In this document: piece after piece, positions 55,601-63,342 of the stretch
Position numbering within the stretch: the stretch's first letter is position 1
Layout of the letters: each line of letters begins with the position of its first letter
NCBI GenBank assembly: GCA_965200525.1
Contig: OZ241368.1
Location: forward strand, 6,138,001 to 6,202,000
Direction: 5' to 3'
From: JANNPJ01 sp965200525
Lineage (GTDB): Bacteria > Actinomycetota > Actinomycetes > Actinomycetales > Kineosporiaceae
DNA: 64,000 nucleotides
The notes under the pieces: model-generated
What the model saw: only the letters and a program-made list of their open reading frames with translations
Told to the model about the DNA's origin: nothing
Databases searched by the model: none
Position numbers and translations under genes: made by a program

Positions 55601-55999
55601 GAGGAGCACGTGGTCGAGATCGAGCGCGGGGTTCGGCTGATCGTCGCCCTGGAGGCGGTCGGTGAGGTCGACCAGCGCGGCATGCGGGCCGTGATGTGCA
55701 CGATGAACGGGCAGTTGCGCCCGGTCCAGGTGCGGGACCGGGCGGTCAAGGTGCAGGTGCACCTGGCCGAGAAGGCCGACCCGGCCCGGCCGGGGCAGGT
55801 GGCCGCGCCGTTCGACGGCGTCGTCACCCTGGTGGTGGAGGCCGGCGACGAGGTCAGCGCCGGCCAGACGGTGGCCACCATCGAGGCGATGAAGATGGAG
55901 GCCTCGATCACGGCGCCGAGCGCGGGCACGGTGCAGCGGGTCGCCGTCGGTGGGGTCCAGCAGGTCGAGGGCGGTGACCTGCTGCTCGTGCTGGACTGA
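52607..55999 (+). CDS. pyc: Pyruvate carboxylase
   Basis: 1130 aa, complete. The biotin carboxylase domain (1-450) has KILVANRGEIAVRAFRA, KAVAGGGGRGMR and FIEMNPRIQVEH. The carboxyltransferase domain (about 530-820) starts with ITDTTFRDAHQSLLATRVRT and has IKDMAG and HTHDTAGG metal and substrate residues. The PYC tetramerisation region follows, and the biotinyl domain ends the protein with EAMKMEA (biotinylated Lys1096). It makes oxaloacetate from pyruvate, refilling the TCA cycle. Only two bases separate it from the convergent VWA gene. Confidence 0.98.
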   Translation: MFTKILVANRGEIAVRAFRAGYELGCRTVAVFPWEDRNAVHRIKADEAYQIGERGHPVRAYLDVEEIIRVARECGADAVYPGYGFLSENPALALACEAAGIVFIGPPPSALTLAGNKVRAISAARAAGLPVLRSSPPSANPDDLLGAAAAVGFPLFVKAVAGGGGRGMRRVATEADLPEALGTAMREADSAFGDATVFLEQAVLRPRHIEVQVLADAGGETVHLYERDCSVQRRHQKVVEIAPAPNLDPALRDRLTADAVAFARQVGYVNAGTVEFLVDTAGDRAGEHVFIEMNPRIQVEHTVTEEVTDVDLVQAQIRIAAGESLADLGLTQDRIQLRGTALQCRVTTEDPANGFRPDTGMITTYRSPGGAGVRLDGGTVQAGASISPHFDSMLVKLICRGADFPSAVARARRALAEFRVRGVSTNIAFLQAVLAEPDFVAGGVPTSFIDDRPELVHTQPSADRGSKLLAWLADVTVNSPHGRPPTLAAPALKLPKLDTAGPLPDTGWRRRLLDAGPEGFAAQLRAAGPVAITDTTFRDAHQSLLATRVRTKDLLTVAPHLARTTPELLSVECWGGATYDVALRFLAEDPWERLAALREAMPNLCLQMLLRGRNTVGYTPYPTQVTDAFVAEATRTGIDIFRIFDALNDVAQMRPAIDAVRAGGTAVAEVALCYTGNLLDPAEQLYTLDYYLHLAHQIVEAGAHVLAIKDMAGLLRPAAATRLVTALRSEFDLPVHLHTHDTAGGQLATLLAATAAGVDAVDAATASMAGTTSQPSMSALVAALEHTERDPGFTLRAVTDLEPYWEAVRKVYAPFESGLSSPTGRVYDHEIPGGQLSNLRQQAIALGLGEKFEQIEFMYAAADRILGRLVKVTPSSKVVGDLALHLVAAGADPAEFAEHPEKFDVPDSVIGFLSGELGDPPGGWPEPFRSRALAGREIKVRTPTLSEAELADLADQPRETLHRLLFPGPAREFATARATYGDVSVLDTRDYLYGLRSGEEHVVEIERGVRLIVALEAVGEVDQRGMRAVMCTMNGQLRPVQVRDRAVKVQVHLAEKADPARPGQVAAPFDGVVTLVVEAGDEVSAGQTVATIEAMKMEASITAPSAGTVQRVAVGGVQQVEGGDLLLVLD

Positions 56000-56001
56000 G
56001 G

Positions 56002-57759
56002 TCAGCTCGGCGGGCTCTCCCGGCGCGGCGGGGCGGCCGGCTCGGCCCCGATCCGGCGGCTGCGGTTGAGGCCGTCGAGCAGGGCCCGCTGGCCCTGCAG
56101 GGCGGTGTCGATCCGGTAGGGGTGCCCGCCCGAAGCCTCGGCGATCTTGCCCAGGGCGGCGTAGTCGGCGTCCGGACCCAGCCCGGCGGTGTAGATGGCC
56201 ACGTTCTGGCCGTCCCGGTTGAGCTTGCTGATCTCGTGCAGCACATCGGTGAGCGTGGCCGCGCCGGGGCCGGTCGAGTGGTCGTCCTGACCGCCGCTGA
56301 GCACGATGATCGCGTTGGCGGCCTTCGGGTCGTAGTTCTGGTGCATGCTGCGCAAGGCCGAGATGGTGACGTCGAACAGCGGCGCCTCGCCGCCGGCCAG
56401 GTACTGCTCGGGGTAGACCGAACTGCGCATCAGCTGGTTGCGCTGGGTCTCGCCGCTGGTGTCGCGGCTGCCGAGGCGGCGGACCGGCAGCAACTCCCGG
56501 TAGTGGGTGCCGGCCCGGACGCCGTTGATCGCCGAGGAGAACTGCCAGACCCCGACGTAGCTGCGGTCCGGCAGGACGTTGGTGCCGAGCCGCACCGCCT
56601 CACCTTCGACCGCGATCCGGGTGATCCCGTCGTCGAGCTCGGCCCGCATCGACTCGGACACGTCCATCACGGTCAGGATCCGCGACGGCGCGGCCAGGTT
56701 GTCGATCCGGTCGATCATGCCCTGGACGTCAGCCCGGGACGGCGGTTGCAGGCTCCGGTCGACGTCGGGCCGGATCCCGGTCCCCTGGGCGGGGGCGCCG
56801 TCCGGCCCGCGAAAACCGGCCCGGCGCATCAGCAGCGCCGCCCGCGGCGCGGTGAGCCGGCTGATCACGCTCTGGGTGGCCTCGGCCAAGGCCGGGGTCG
56901 GGGCGGCCCCGTCGATCTTCAGGATCGGGTAGTTCAGCACCGGCGAGCCCTCCCGCGGGTAGACCGCGACCAGGTTGGCCGAACCGGTCCGGGCCGTGAC
57001 CGCGTTGCCGGCCGCCACCGCCTGCTCGGTGGAGGGCAGCAGCGGGGCCATCGCCGTGCCGGACTCGGCGTCGGCCAGCGCCGCGTCCGGAGCCGGCACC
57101 TCCTGCCGGTCGGCGGCCAGTACCGCCCCCAGCACCTCGTCGTTGGCCCGCTCGCCCTTGCCCAGCGTCTGCCACAGGGCCAGGAGAGCCTCGATGCTCT
57201 CCGACCGGGCCCGGTAGTCCGGCACCGCGACCGGCCGGGAACCGTGCAGTGCCTGCTCCCAGCTGGGCGCCGTGACCGACCAGCCGAGTTGCTCGGCCGC
57301 CTTGGCGCTGGTGGCGATCACCACCGGGGTCTCGGCCAGCGATCCGGCGGACTCGCTGGGCCAGTCGTCCGCGGCCCGCTGGCCCCACACCGTCGAATCC
57401 GGGATCCACAGTTGCGGGGCCTGATCGGGTGCGACCAGACCGGCGCCGGCCAGGGTCTGCTGCGGCTCCTCGGCCTGAACCCGGACGTCGACGCAGCCCG
57501 CGGCGTCCTTCGGCGTGAGGATCTGCCCGACCAGCGACTCCAGTTCGGGGGCGACCAGGACCCGGACCTCCCGGGGCCGGCAGCCGCCCGAACCGGCGGC
57601 CTCGGCCCACGGCAACCGGGCGGACGTCGTCGGGTCGATCAGCACCCCGGCTCCGAGCACCGCCACCACCGCGACCACGGCCGCCGTGAACCGGACCGGC
57701 CGGCTGCGCAGGCCCGCCCGGATCCGGTGCCGCAGCGGATCGGCGGTGTGCCTGCCCAT
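56002..57759 (-). CDS. Membrane-anchored substrate-binding/VWA-domain protein
   Basis: 585 aa. A basic N-terminus and one membrane helix (about 22-42) export a periplasmic-binding-protein-like region (about 60-330, with VRVLVAPELESLVGQI and APQLWIPDSTVW). A von Willebrand factor A domain (about 360-550) follows, with the MIDAS motif DVSES and a later SGGQDDHSTGP. Such fused SBP-VWA proteins are found in actinobacteria and are of unknown function. The ATG at 57759 follows GGTAGGAG; the frame is open to 57861 without support. It faces pyc and is divergent from an LLM gene. Confidence 0.8.
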   Translation of the reverse strand: MGRHTADPLRHRIRAGLRSRPVRFTAAVVAVVAVLGAGVLIDPTTSARLPWAEAAGSGGCRPREVRVLVAPELESLVGQILTPKDAAGCVDVRVQAEEPQQTLAGAGLVAPDQAPQLWIPDSTVWGQRAADDWPSESAGSLAETPVVIATSAKAAEQLGWSVTAPSWEQALHGSRPVAVPDYRARSESIEALLALWQTLGKGERANDEVLGAVLAADRQEVPAPDAALADAESGTAMAPLLPSTEQAVAAGNAVTARTGSANLVAVYPREGSPVLNYPILKIDGAAPTPALAEATQSVISRLTAPRAALLMRRAGFRGPDGAPAQGTGIRPDVDRSLQPPSRADVQGMIDRIDNLAAPSRILTVMDVSESMRAELDDGITRIAVEGEAVRLGTNVLPDRSYVGVWQFSSAINGVRAGTHYRELLPVRRLGSRDTSGETQRNQLMRSSVYPEQYLAGGEAPLFDVTISALRSMHQNYDPKAANAIIVLSGGQDDHSTGPGAATLTDVLHEISKLNRDGQNVAIYTAGLGPDADYAALGKIAEASGGHPYRIDTALQGQRALLDGLNRSRRIGAEPAAPPRRESPPS

Positions 57760-57828
57760 CGCTCCTACCTCTCGCTGATACCACGCGACATCACGCAGCG
57801 TCAGGGCCACTGTGCCCAACTTCACGCG

Positions 57829-57857
57829 AGGGTAGCTGACCCGCCCCCAACTGATAA
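57829..57857 (-). promoter_or_regulatory. Candidate promoter of the VWA gene (TTATCA-N17-TACCCT)
   Basis: On the minus strand -35 TTATCA (57852-57857) and -10 TACCCT (57829-57834) are 17 bases apart, with a leader of about 64 bases to the ATG at 57759. The 219-base divergent region 57760-57978 holds no gene. Confidence 0.4.
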
Positions 57858-57978
57858 TCAAGGGAACGACGCGACCGGGTTGCGGTCACCCAGCGTGTTC
57901 GGGACTACCCACGCCGACCGCGGTGTTCCCGCCTGCAGGACCACCTGGCCCCACACGGCTCATTGAAGGGCAGTACTC

Positions 57979-58965
57979 GTGTCGATCCCTCTTTCCATCC
58001 TCGACCTCGCCCCGATCAGCCCCGGGCAGACCGCGGGCGACGCCGTCGTCGCCAGTGTCGCCCTGGCCCAGCAGGCCGAGACGTCGGGATACCGGCGGGT
58101 CTGGTACGCCGAGCACCACAACATGGCCTCGATCGCCTCCTCGGCCACCAGCGTGTTGATCGCCCACGTGGCCGCCCACACCTCGAGCATCCGGCTCGGG
58201 GCCGGCGGCATCATGCTGCCCAACCACTCGCCGCTGCAGATCGCCGAGCAGTTCGGCACCCTGGCCTCGATCCACCCCGGCCGGATCGACCTCGGCCTCG
58301 GCCGCGCTCCCGGTTCCGACCAGGTGACCGCGCGGGCGCTGCGCCGCGACCCGATGGCCGCCGACACCTTCCCCCAGGACGTCCTCGAACTCCAGGCCTA
58401 CCTGGGCGAGCAGTCCCGGGTGCCGGGCGTCGACGCCATCCCGGGCAAGGGCACCGGCGTCCCGCTCTACATCCTCGGATCGTCGCTGTTCGGCGCCCAG
58501 TTGGCCGCCGCGCTCGGCCTGCCGTTCGCGTTCGCCTCGCACTTCGCCCCGGCCGCGCTGCACGACGCGGTCAGCATCTACCGGCGCGACTTCAAGCCCT
58601 CCGCCCAGCTCGAGGAGCCGCACGTCATCGCCGGGGTCAACGTGGTCGCCGCCGACACCCGTGAGGTCGCCGAGGCCGAACTGCACCTGGTGAAGCGGGC
58701 CCGGGTCGCCATCCTGTTCGGCCGGGGCCGCAAGTTCACCGACGAGGAGGCCGACGCCGTCCTGGAGTCGGCGGCCGGCAAGCAGATCGAGCAGATGGTG
58801 ATCTACTCGGCCGTCGGCACGCCGCCCGAGGTGCGCGACTACCTGGAGGAGTTCGCCCAGCACGCGGACGCCGACGAGCTGATCGTCGCCCACCAGCTGT
58901 CCTCGGTGGAGCGCCGGCTGCGCTCGGTCGAGCTGCTGGCCGAGGCCATGTCGGTCTCGGTCTGA
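57979..58965 (+). CDS. LLM class flavin-dependent oxidoreductase (MsnO8/YhbW type)
   Basis: 328 aa. The N-terminus LSILDLAPISPGQTAGDAV, WYAEHHNMASIASS near 43 and RIDLGLGRAPGSDQ near 100 identify the MsnO8-type luciferase-like monooxygenases (YhbW in E. coli). The flavin and substrate are not determined by sequence. AAGGGCAG precedes the GTG at 57979. It is divergent from the VWA gene and convergent with the HemK-like methyltransferase gene. Confidence 0.88.
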   Translation: MSIPLSILDLAPISPGQTAGDAVVASVALAQQAETSGYRRVWYAEHHNMASIASSATSVLIAHVAAHTSSIRLGAGGIMLPNHSPLQIAEQFGTLASIHPGRIDLGLGRAPGSDQVTARALRRDPMAADTFPQDVLELQAYLGEQSRVPGVDAIPGKGTGVPLYILGSSLFGAQLAAALGLPFAFASHFAPAALHDAVSIYRRDFKPSAQLEEPHVIAGVNVVAADTREVAEAELHLVKRARVAILFGRGRKFTDEEADAVLESAAGKQIEQMVIYSAVGTPPEVRDYLEEFAQHADADELIVAHQLSSVERRLRSVELLAEAMSVSV

Positions 58966-58975
58966 CCGCCGGTGA

Positions 58976-59755
58976 TCATCGGCTGCCGATGATCACCGTG
59001 GCGTCCAGCTCCGCCGACGTCACCGTCCGCGCGGTCAGGCCGGCCCGGGTGAACGCCGCCGCGGTCCGGCCGGCCTGCCGCCCGCTGGTCTCGATCAGCA
59101 GGTGACCGCCCGGCGCCAGCCAGTCGGCTGCGACCGCCGCCACCCGCCGCTGCACGTCCAGGCCGTCGGCCCCGCCGTCGAGAGCCACCCGGGACTCGTA
59201 GATCCGGGCCTCGCGGGGGAGCAGCGCCACGGCGTCACTGGGCACGTAGGGGGCGTTGGCGACCAGGACGTCGATCCGCCCGCGCAACTCGCCCGGCAAC
59301 GGCTCGTACAGGTCGCCCTGATGCACCACGGCCACCTCCGCCCCGGCAAGATTGCGCCGGGCACAGGGCAGGACGACCGGATCGATGTCGACCGCGTGCA
59401 ACTCGGCCACGTCGGCCCCGGCCACCAGGGCGGCCCCGACCGCGCCCGAACCGCAGCACAGGTCGACGACGACAGCGCCCGCCGGAGCCAGCGCCACCGC
59501 CTGCCGGGCCAGGAACTCGGTCCGCCGCCGGGGCACGAACACCCCCGGTTCGACGGCGATCCGCAGGCCGCAGAACTCGGCCCAGCCCAGCACGTGCTCC
59601 AGCGGCAACCCGGCCACCCGTCGCCCGACCAGGACGGCCAGTTCGTCGGTGGTCCGGGCTCCGGCGATCAGAAGTTCGGCCTCGTCCTCGGCGAACACGC
59701 ACCCGGCGGCGCGCAGTGACGAGACGATGGAAGGAGAAGACAGAGAAACCGGCAT
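58976..59755 (-). CDS. Putative protein N5-glutamine methyltransferase (HemK/PrmC-like)
   Basis: 259 aa. The SAM-binding motif is VVDLCCGSGAVGAALV near residue 110; the catalytic motif is NAPYVP near 178 in place of the NPPY of PrmC, as expected for this PrmC-like subfamily. It may methylate a glutamine in a protein or a small molecule. The ATG at 59755 follows GAAGGG by five bases; the in-frame GTG at 59866 would translate the leader hairpin and is not favoured. Upstream are a promoter, leader ORF and terminator-like hairpin. Confidence 0.82.
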   Translation of the reverse strand: MPVSLSSPSIVSSLRAAGCVFAEDEAELLIAGARTTDELAVLVGRRVAGLPLEHVLGWAEFCGLRIAVEPGVFVPRRRTEFLARQAVALAPAGAVVVDLCCGSGAVGAALVAGADVAELHAVDIDPVVLPCARRNLAGAEVAVVHQGDLYEPLPGELRGRIDVLVANAPYVPSDAVALLPREARIYESRVALDGGADGLDVQRRVAAVAADWLAPGGHLLIETSGRQAGRTAAAFTRAGLTARTVTSAELDATVIIGSR

Positions 59756-59779
59756 GAGAACCCTTCGACAATCCGAAAA

Positions 59780-59838
59780 GGGTGCTCTCGCAGTCACCAG
59801 GAAGCGGTGAACCGCTCGGCCGTGGAGGGAGAGCACCC
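59780..59838 (-). promoter_or_regulatory. Terminator-like attenuator hairpin with T4 tract
   Basis: On the minus strand GGGTGCTCTC (59838 to 59829) pairs perfectly with GAGAGCACCC (59789 to 59780) and is followed by TTTT (59779-59776). The loop contains a second perfect hairpin, AGCGGT-TC-ACCGCT (59816-59803). The structure overlaps the last two thirds of the leader ORF, so a translating ribosome would prevent it from forming. Confidence 0.55.
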
Positions 59839-59856
59839 GGCCTGCGACAAGGACAC
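59794..59856 (-). CDS. Putative 20-aa leader peptide upstream of the HemK-like gene
   Basis: A GTG at 59856 with a near-perfect SD, AGGAGGTGA (59871-59863), nine bases from AGGAGG to the start, opens a 20-codon ORF ending in TGA at 59794-59796. The peptide reads MSLSQAGCSPSTAERF then TASW. It ends inside the loop of the attenuator hairpin, 38 bases before the methyltransferase ATG. No run of one regulatory amino acid is seen, so control would be by ribosome stalling rather than by charged-tRNA supply. Too short for homology. Confidence 0.4.
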   Translation of the reverse strand: MSLSQAGCSPSTAERFTASW

Positions 59857-59903
59857 TGGGGCTCACCTCCTGCTCTGGGCAACACGACGTACGTGGACCG
59901 GAA

Positions 59904-59932
59904 ACGATAGCCGATCAGGTCATCGCGGTGAA
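59904..59932 (-). promoter_or_regulatory. Promoter of the HemK-like gene, TTCACC-N17-TATCGT
   Basis: Minus-strand -35 TTCACC (59932-59927) and -10 TATCGT (59909-59904) with 17 bases between. Transcription from near 59897 would give a leader of about 142 bases covering the leader ORF and the hairpin. Confidence 0.5.
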
Positions 59933-60014
59933 CCCTCGGACCGGTCGAGTTCGAGCTCCGGAGCCAGGCGGGCCCGGGATCGCCGGGCCGAGCTCACGTC
60001 GGGCCGGACCGAGG

Positions 60015-60485
60015 TCAGCGATCCGAAGTCCTCGCACCGGGCCGATTTCCGACCAGAGGGCCGGCTCCTCCATCGTCTGGTTCGGACTGGCGACGCCACT
60101 GTGCCGGTGCCGGCGGTAGGTCTCGAACACCTGACGGTCGCAGAAGGTCAAGAACACATTCTGCCGGGACGGCGGTCGCAGGCCGGCCGGAACAGCCCAC
60201 AACCTCCGGGGCCGGGGCGGGCGCCTCGGCCCGGAGCGGGGAATCGCCCCGTCCGGTCGGCGCGGCGGCCAGCACGATCGCGACCGGCACGGCCAGGACG
60301 ACGACGGCCGTGGTGACCAGCCGGGTCAGCCGGTCCGATCGTCGGCGCTGCTCCGCGCGGATCGGCCGTGGTGCGCTCGGTCGACGTCGGCCGGCCGGTG
60401 CCTGCTGCAGCAGGGTGAGCTCGTGGACCAGGTGCTCGCGGCGCCGCTCCAAGCGGGAGGCGCTGAGCGTCGGCTCGCCGCTCAC
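60015..60485 (-). CDS. Small single-pass membrane protein coupled to an ECF sigma gene
   Basis: 156 aa from the GTG at 60485, which overlaps the sigma stop as GTGA (60482-60485); a GTG at 60497 would add four residues. A basic cytoplasmic N-terminal region (SASRLERRREHLVHELTLLQQ) of about 50 residues is followed by one membrane helix (about 52-74, VTTAVVVLAVPVAIVLAAA) and an outer domain with two Cys (VGCSG, AECVLDL). The topology and coupling suggest an anti-sigma or sigma-linked membrane protein, but no known anti-sigma motif is visible. Confidence 0.6.
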   Translation of the reverse strand: MSGEPTLSASRLERRREHLVHELTLLQQAPAGRRRPSAPRPIRAEQRRRSDRLTRLVTTAVVVLAVPVAIVLAAAPTGRGDSPLRAEAPAPAPEVVGCSGRPATAVPAECVLDLLRPSGVRDLPPAPAQWRRQSEPDDGGAGPLVGNRPGARTSDR

Positions 60486-61162
60486 CGGTTGCTCCACTGT
60501 GGATCGGCGGCGCCACCGATCCGTCGTTCGCCCTCCTGGTGGAGGGCCAGCCAGGGCAGCTGGTCGATGCTCGGCGAGCGCAGCCACCGGCGCAGCCGAG
60601 CCCGGCCGTCGCCCAGATGCGCCCGCACGGTACCGATTGGCAGATCCAGCAGCTCGGCCGCCTCCAGACTGGACAGCTCGCCGAGCAGGCACAACTCGGC
60701 GATCCGGCGCTGACGGCGGGGGAGACGACGCAAGGCCTTGCGCACCCGCCGGCCGGTCTCGTCCCGGCCCCACCGGCCGTCCGGGGTGAGCACGTCGTCC
60801 GTGATCAGCTCCTGGGCGGCCCGGAACCCGACGAACCGGCCCAGAGCCTGCCGCCCCACCCGGGACGAGCGCCGGGGGGCCGCCGCCACGGCCACGGCGA
60901 TCCCCACCAGCCACGGCCGCAGCGAACCCTGCACCAGCACCGCGTGGTCGCGGCCCAGCCACGCCTGCAGGAAGACGACCGAGCTGAGGTCTTCGGCCGA
61001 CCGCCAGGTTCCGGAACGCCGTCCGCAGAAGGCGAAGACGATCCGGGCATGCCGGACGTAGAGCCGCCCGAACGCCTCGACGTCGCCCCGGCGGATCGCG
61101 GTCAGCAGGTCGGCGTCGTCACCCAGGCGCGGTGGATCGCCGTCAGCCCCCGAAAGCCTCAT
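60482..61162 (-). CDS. ECF-type sigma factor (divergent)
   Basis: 226 aa. LLTAIRRGDVEAFGRLYVRHARIVFAFC is a region 1.2/2.1-like start, and SAEDLSSVVFLQAWLGR replaces the usual DAEDVVQE...W of region 2.2. Region 4 is RKALRRLPRRQRRIAELCLLGELSSLEAAELLDLPIGTVRAHLGDGRARLRR. Region 2.4 is weak (SLRPWLVGIAVAVAAAPRRSSR), so promoter recognition may be unusual. It is followed by a translationally coupled single-pass membrane protein, as in the unit at 22683-24868. Confidence 0.75.
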   Translation of the reverse strand: MRLSGADGDPPRLGDDADLLTAIRRGDVEAFGRLYVRHARIVFAFCGRRSGTWRSAEDLSSVVFLQAWLGRDHAVLVQGSLRPWLVGIAVAVAAAPRRSSRVGRQALGRFVGFRAAQELITDDVLTPDGRWGRDETGRRVRKALRRLPRRQRRIAELCLLGELSSLEAAELLDLPIGTVRAHLGDGRARLRRWLRSPSIDQLPWLALHQEGERRIGGAADPQWSNR

Positions 61163-61273
61163 TCACCCGACATCGACCGGCCCCCGGGCGGTCTGAAGAT
61201 CTTCTCGCGGTCAGGCGCCGAGGTCGTTGGTCCAGCTCCGATCGGCCTGGCCGCCCGCGTCACCCTCGCCTGA

Positions 61274-61642
61274 TCACCGGTCCTGCGGGGTGCGAGCAAA
61301 ACCCTTGTACCGGGTGCCCTGATAGGTCAGAGCACCCCGGTCGCGCTCGGCCAACAAGCCGTACTGCGGCCCCGACAGCCGGAACTCCAGGCGCTCGCTG
61401 CCCTGCAGCTCGAAAGTGGCGTGGTAGGAGGTCGACGCCGAGGAGTCGCCGCTGCCGCCGGAGACCTCCCCGCGCTTGCCCACCACCACGGCCGGCACGG
61501 TGACCACCGGCATACCGTTGTTCCGGCTCCACCGGCTCAGGCCCTTGACGATACCCACGGTGATGACGCCGAAGACCAGGATGAAGATCAGGCCGATGAT
61601 GACAGCAAATATGATGAAAACAGTAAAAAAGTGATCCTCCAC
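61274..61642 (-). CDS. DUF2500 family membrane protein
   Basis: 122 aa. A long N-terminal hydrophobic helix (about residues 5-32, FFTVFIIFAVIIGLIFILVF) precedes SRWSRNNGMPVVTVPAVVVGKRGEV, SYHATFELQGSERLEFRLSG and LTYQGTRYKGF, the DUF2500 pattern. Function unknown. The GTG at 61642 has GGGGGAG upstream. The DNA coding for the helix is unusually AT-rich (A7 and T7 runs near 61590-61640) for this region. It is divergent from a methyltransferase gene. Confidence 0.82.
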   Translation of the reverse strand: MEDHFFTVFIIFAVIIGLIFILVFGVITVGIVKGLSRWSRNNGMPVVTVPAVVVGKRGEVSGGSGDSSASTSYHATFELQGSERLEFRLSGPQYGLLAERDRGALTYQGTRYKGFARTPQDR

Positions 61643-61709
61643 CGTGCTCCCCCTGTGAGTGGGAGGAAACGGTCTCACAGTTGTCATCGACATGGAAGGC
61701 CCGAGCGGC

Positions 61710-62516
61710 GTGACTGATTTCGACGAAGGAGAACGCCGAGCCTGGACCGGCCGGGCCGAGGCGTACGCCGTCACCTGGGCCCTTCTGTGCGCCCACCCCG
61801 TGCCGCAACTGCTGGACGCCGCCGAGGTCGGCCCCGGGACCCGACTGCTGGACGTCGGCACCGGCTCCGGCACGGTGGCCCTGGCCGCGGCCGAGCGCGG
61901 CGCCGACGTCACCGCGGTGGACGCCCAGCCCGACATGGTCGAACTGGTCGCCCGCCGGCTGCCGGCGGCCCGCACCCGGGTCGCGGTGCTCCCGAAACTG
62001 CCCTTCGAGGATGACGAGTTCGACGTCGTCACCGGCAATTTCGTGCTCAACCACGTCGGGACGCCGGTGGCCGCCCTGGCCGAGCTGCGCCGGGTGGCCC
62101 GGCCCGGCGGCCGGATCGCGGTAACCGTCTGGAGCGTGCCCCCGGGCGCGGGCCAGGAGCTGCTCGGCCGGGCCCTGGCCGGGGTTGTCAGTGACCGGCC
62201 CACCGACCTGCCCGGATACCCGCCCGAACACAACTTCGACCGGGACGAGCCCGGCCTCACCGCCCTGCTCGGGCGGGCCGGGCTCGACCACGTCGCCGCC
62301 CGCACCCTGGCCTGGGATCACCGGGCCACCCCCGAACAGTGGTGGGCCGGGCCGGCGGCCGGCGTCGCCTACTTCGGGCAGGTGATGCTGCGCCAGACAC
62401 CCGCGGTCCGGGCCGAGATCAAGGACCACTACGACCGGCTGAACCAGGAGTTCCTCGGCCCGGACGGTCGGCTGGTCCTGCCGCACCGGGCCCTGCTGGC
62501 CGTCGGCACCGCCTGA
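61710..62516 (+). CDS. Class I SAM-dependent methyltransferase
   Basis: 268 aa from a GTG at 61710 with GGAAGG upstream; an ATG at 61692 is an alternative. Motif I is LLDVGTGSGTVALAAAERG near 42-60, with TAVDAQPDMVE and FDVVTGNFVLNHV following; RRVARPGGRIAVTVWSVP is the post-motif strand. It is a UbiE/Coq5-like small-molecule methyltransferase of unknown substrate, transcribed away from the DUF2500 gene and toward the broken SDR gene. Confidence 0.85.
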   Translation: MTDFDEGERRAWTGRAEAYAVTWALLCAHPVPQLLDAAEVGPGTRLLDVGTGSGTVALAAAERGADVTAVDAQPDMVELVARRLPAARTRVAVLPKLPFEDDEFDVVTGNFVLNHVGTPVAALAELRRVARPGGRIAVTVWSVPPGAGQELLGRALAGVVSDRPTDLPGYPPEHNFDRDEPGLTALLGRAGLDHVAARTLAWDHRATPEQWWAGPAAGVAYFGQVMLRQTPAVRAEIKDHYDRLNQEFLGPDGRLVLPHRALLAVGTA

Positions 62517-62545
62517 CCCGGCCGCCCGGAACGGTTGGTTCGGCC

Positions 62546-63300
62546 TCAGGGCAGCGGCATGATCCCCTCCACCGGCCGCAGCAGGTACGCCGGCCGGTCG
62601 TAGCCCGGGTCGACGGCCAGGGTGAGCACGTCCTCGGCGAGGCTCTCCGGCGTCGACGTCGGGCCGAACGAGTCCAGGAACGCCGGCACGCTCAGCCCGG
62701 CCCGGGCCGCGTAGCCCGCCACGGCGTCCGCGCCCAGATCGGTGTGCGGAGTCAACTTGGGCAGCACGCAGGTGAATCTCACCCCCGACCCGGCCCGGGC
62801 CGACTCCTCGGCCGCGTACGACGTGATGAACCGGATCGTGCTCTTCGACCCCGCATAACCACCGCTCAGCGGCGAGCCCCGCAGCGCCGCCCCGCTGGAG
62901 AAGGCGATCACCACGTCCCGGGAGCCAGCGGCTGCCGGAGCGCCTGACCGGCCCAGTGAAACACCTGCTGGACGTCGACCTCCCAGTTGCGGCTGAACGA
63001 CTCCCAGGTCTGCTCCGGCAACGGCCCCATCGCCGGCGCCGCGCCGGCGTTCAGGACCAGCGTGCGCGGCCGGTACTGCCTGAGGATCCGCTCCGCCAGG
63101 GCCGGATCGGCGGCATCACCCGCCTCCGGGACGAACCCCGGGCCGAACTCCTCGGCCGCCGACCGCAGCGACCCCGGATCCCGGCCGACGCCGACCACCT
63201 GAGCCCCGGCCGTGATCAGTGCCGCGGCGACCGCTCGCCCGAACCCCCGCCCGGCCCCGGTCACCACCGCGGTCGTGCCCTCCAGCGATTCTCTGCTCAT
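62546..63300 (-). pseudogene. Short-chain dehydrogenase/reductase, interrupted by a frameshift
   Basis: Two frames make one SDR of about 251 aa. The first, from the ATG at 63300 (GAGGAG seven bases upstream), has TGAGRGFG near residue 15 and VLNAGAAP near 87 and ends at TGA 62908-62910. The second continues with VVIAFSSGAAL and the active-site YAGSK and ends at 62546. One base is missing between about 62916 and 62930. It is divergent from the MFS gene and shares mirrored control elements with it. True frameshift or sequencing error cannot be told apart here. Confidence 0.8.
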
Positions 63301-63342
63301 CGACATACTCCTCGTCCCAGCGGTTCCGACTCGCTCACCCCC

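Noticed and set aside
59755..59866. Longer HemK-like methyltransferase starting at GTG 59866
   Set aside because: The extra 37 residues are non-homologous and encoded by the hairpin region, and the SD there is adjacent to the GTG, too close to serve it; it is well spaced for the leader GTG at 59856.
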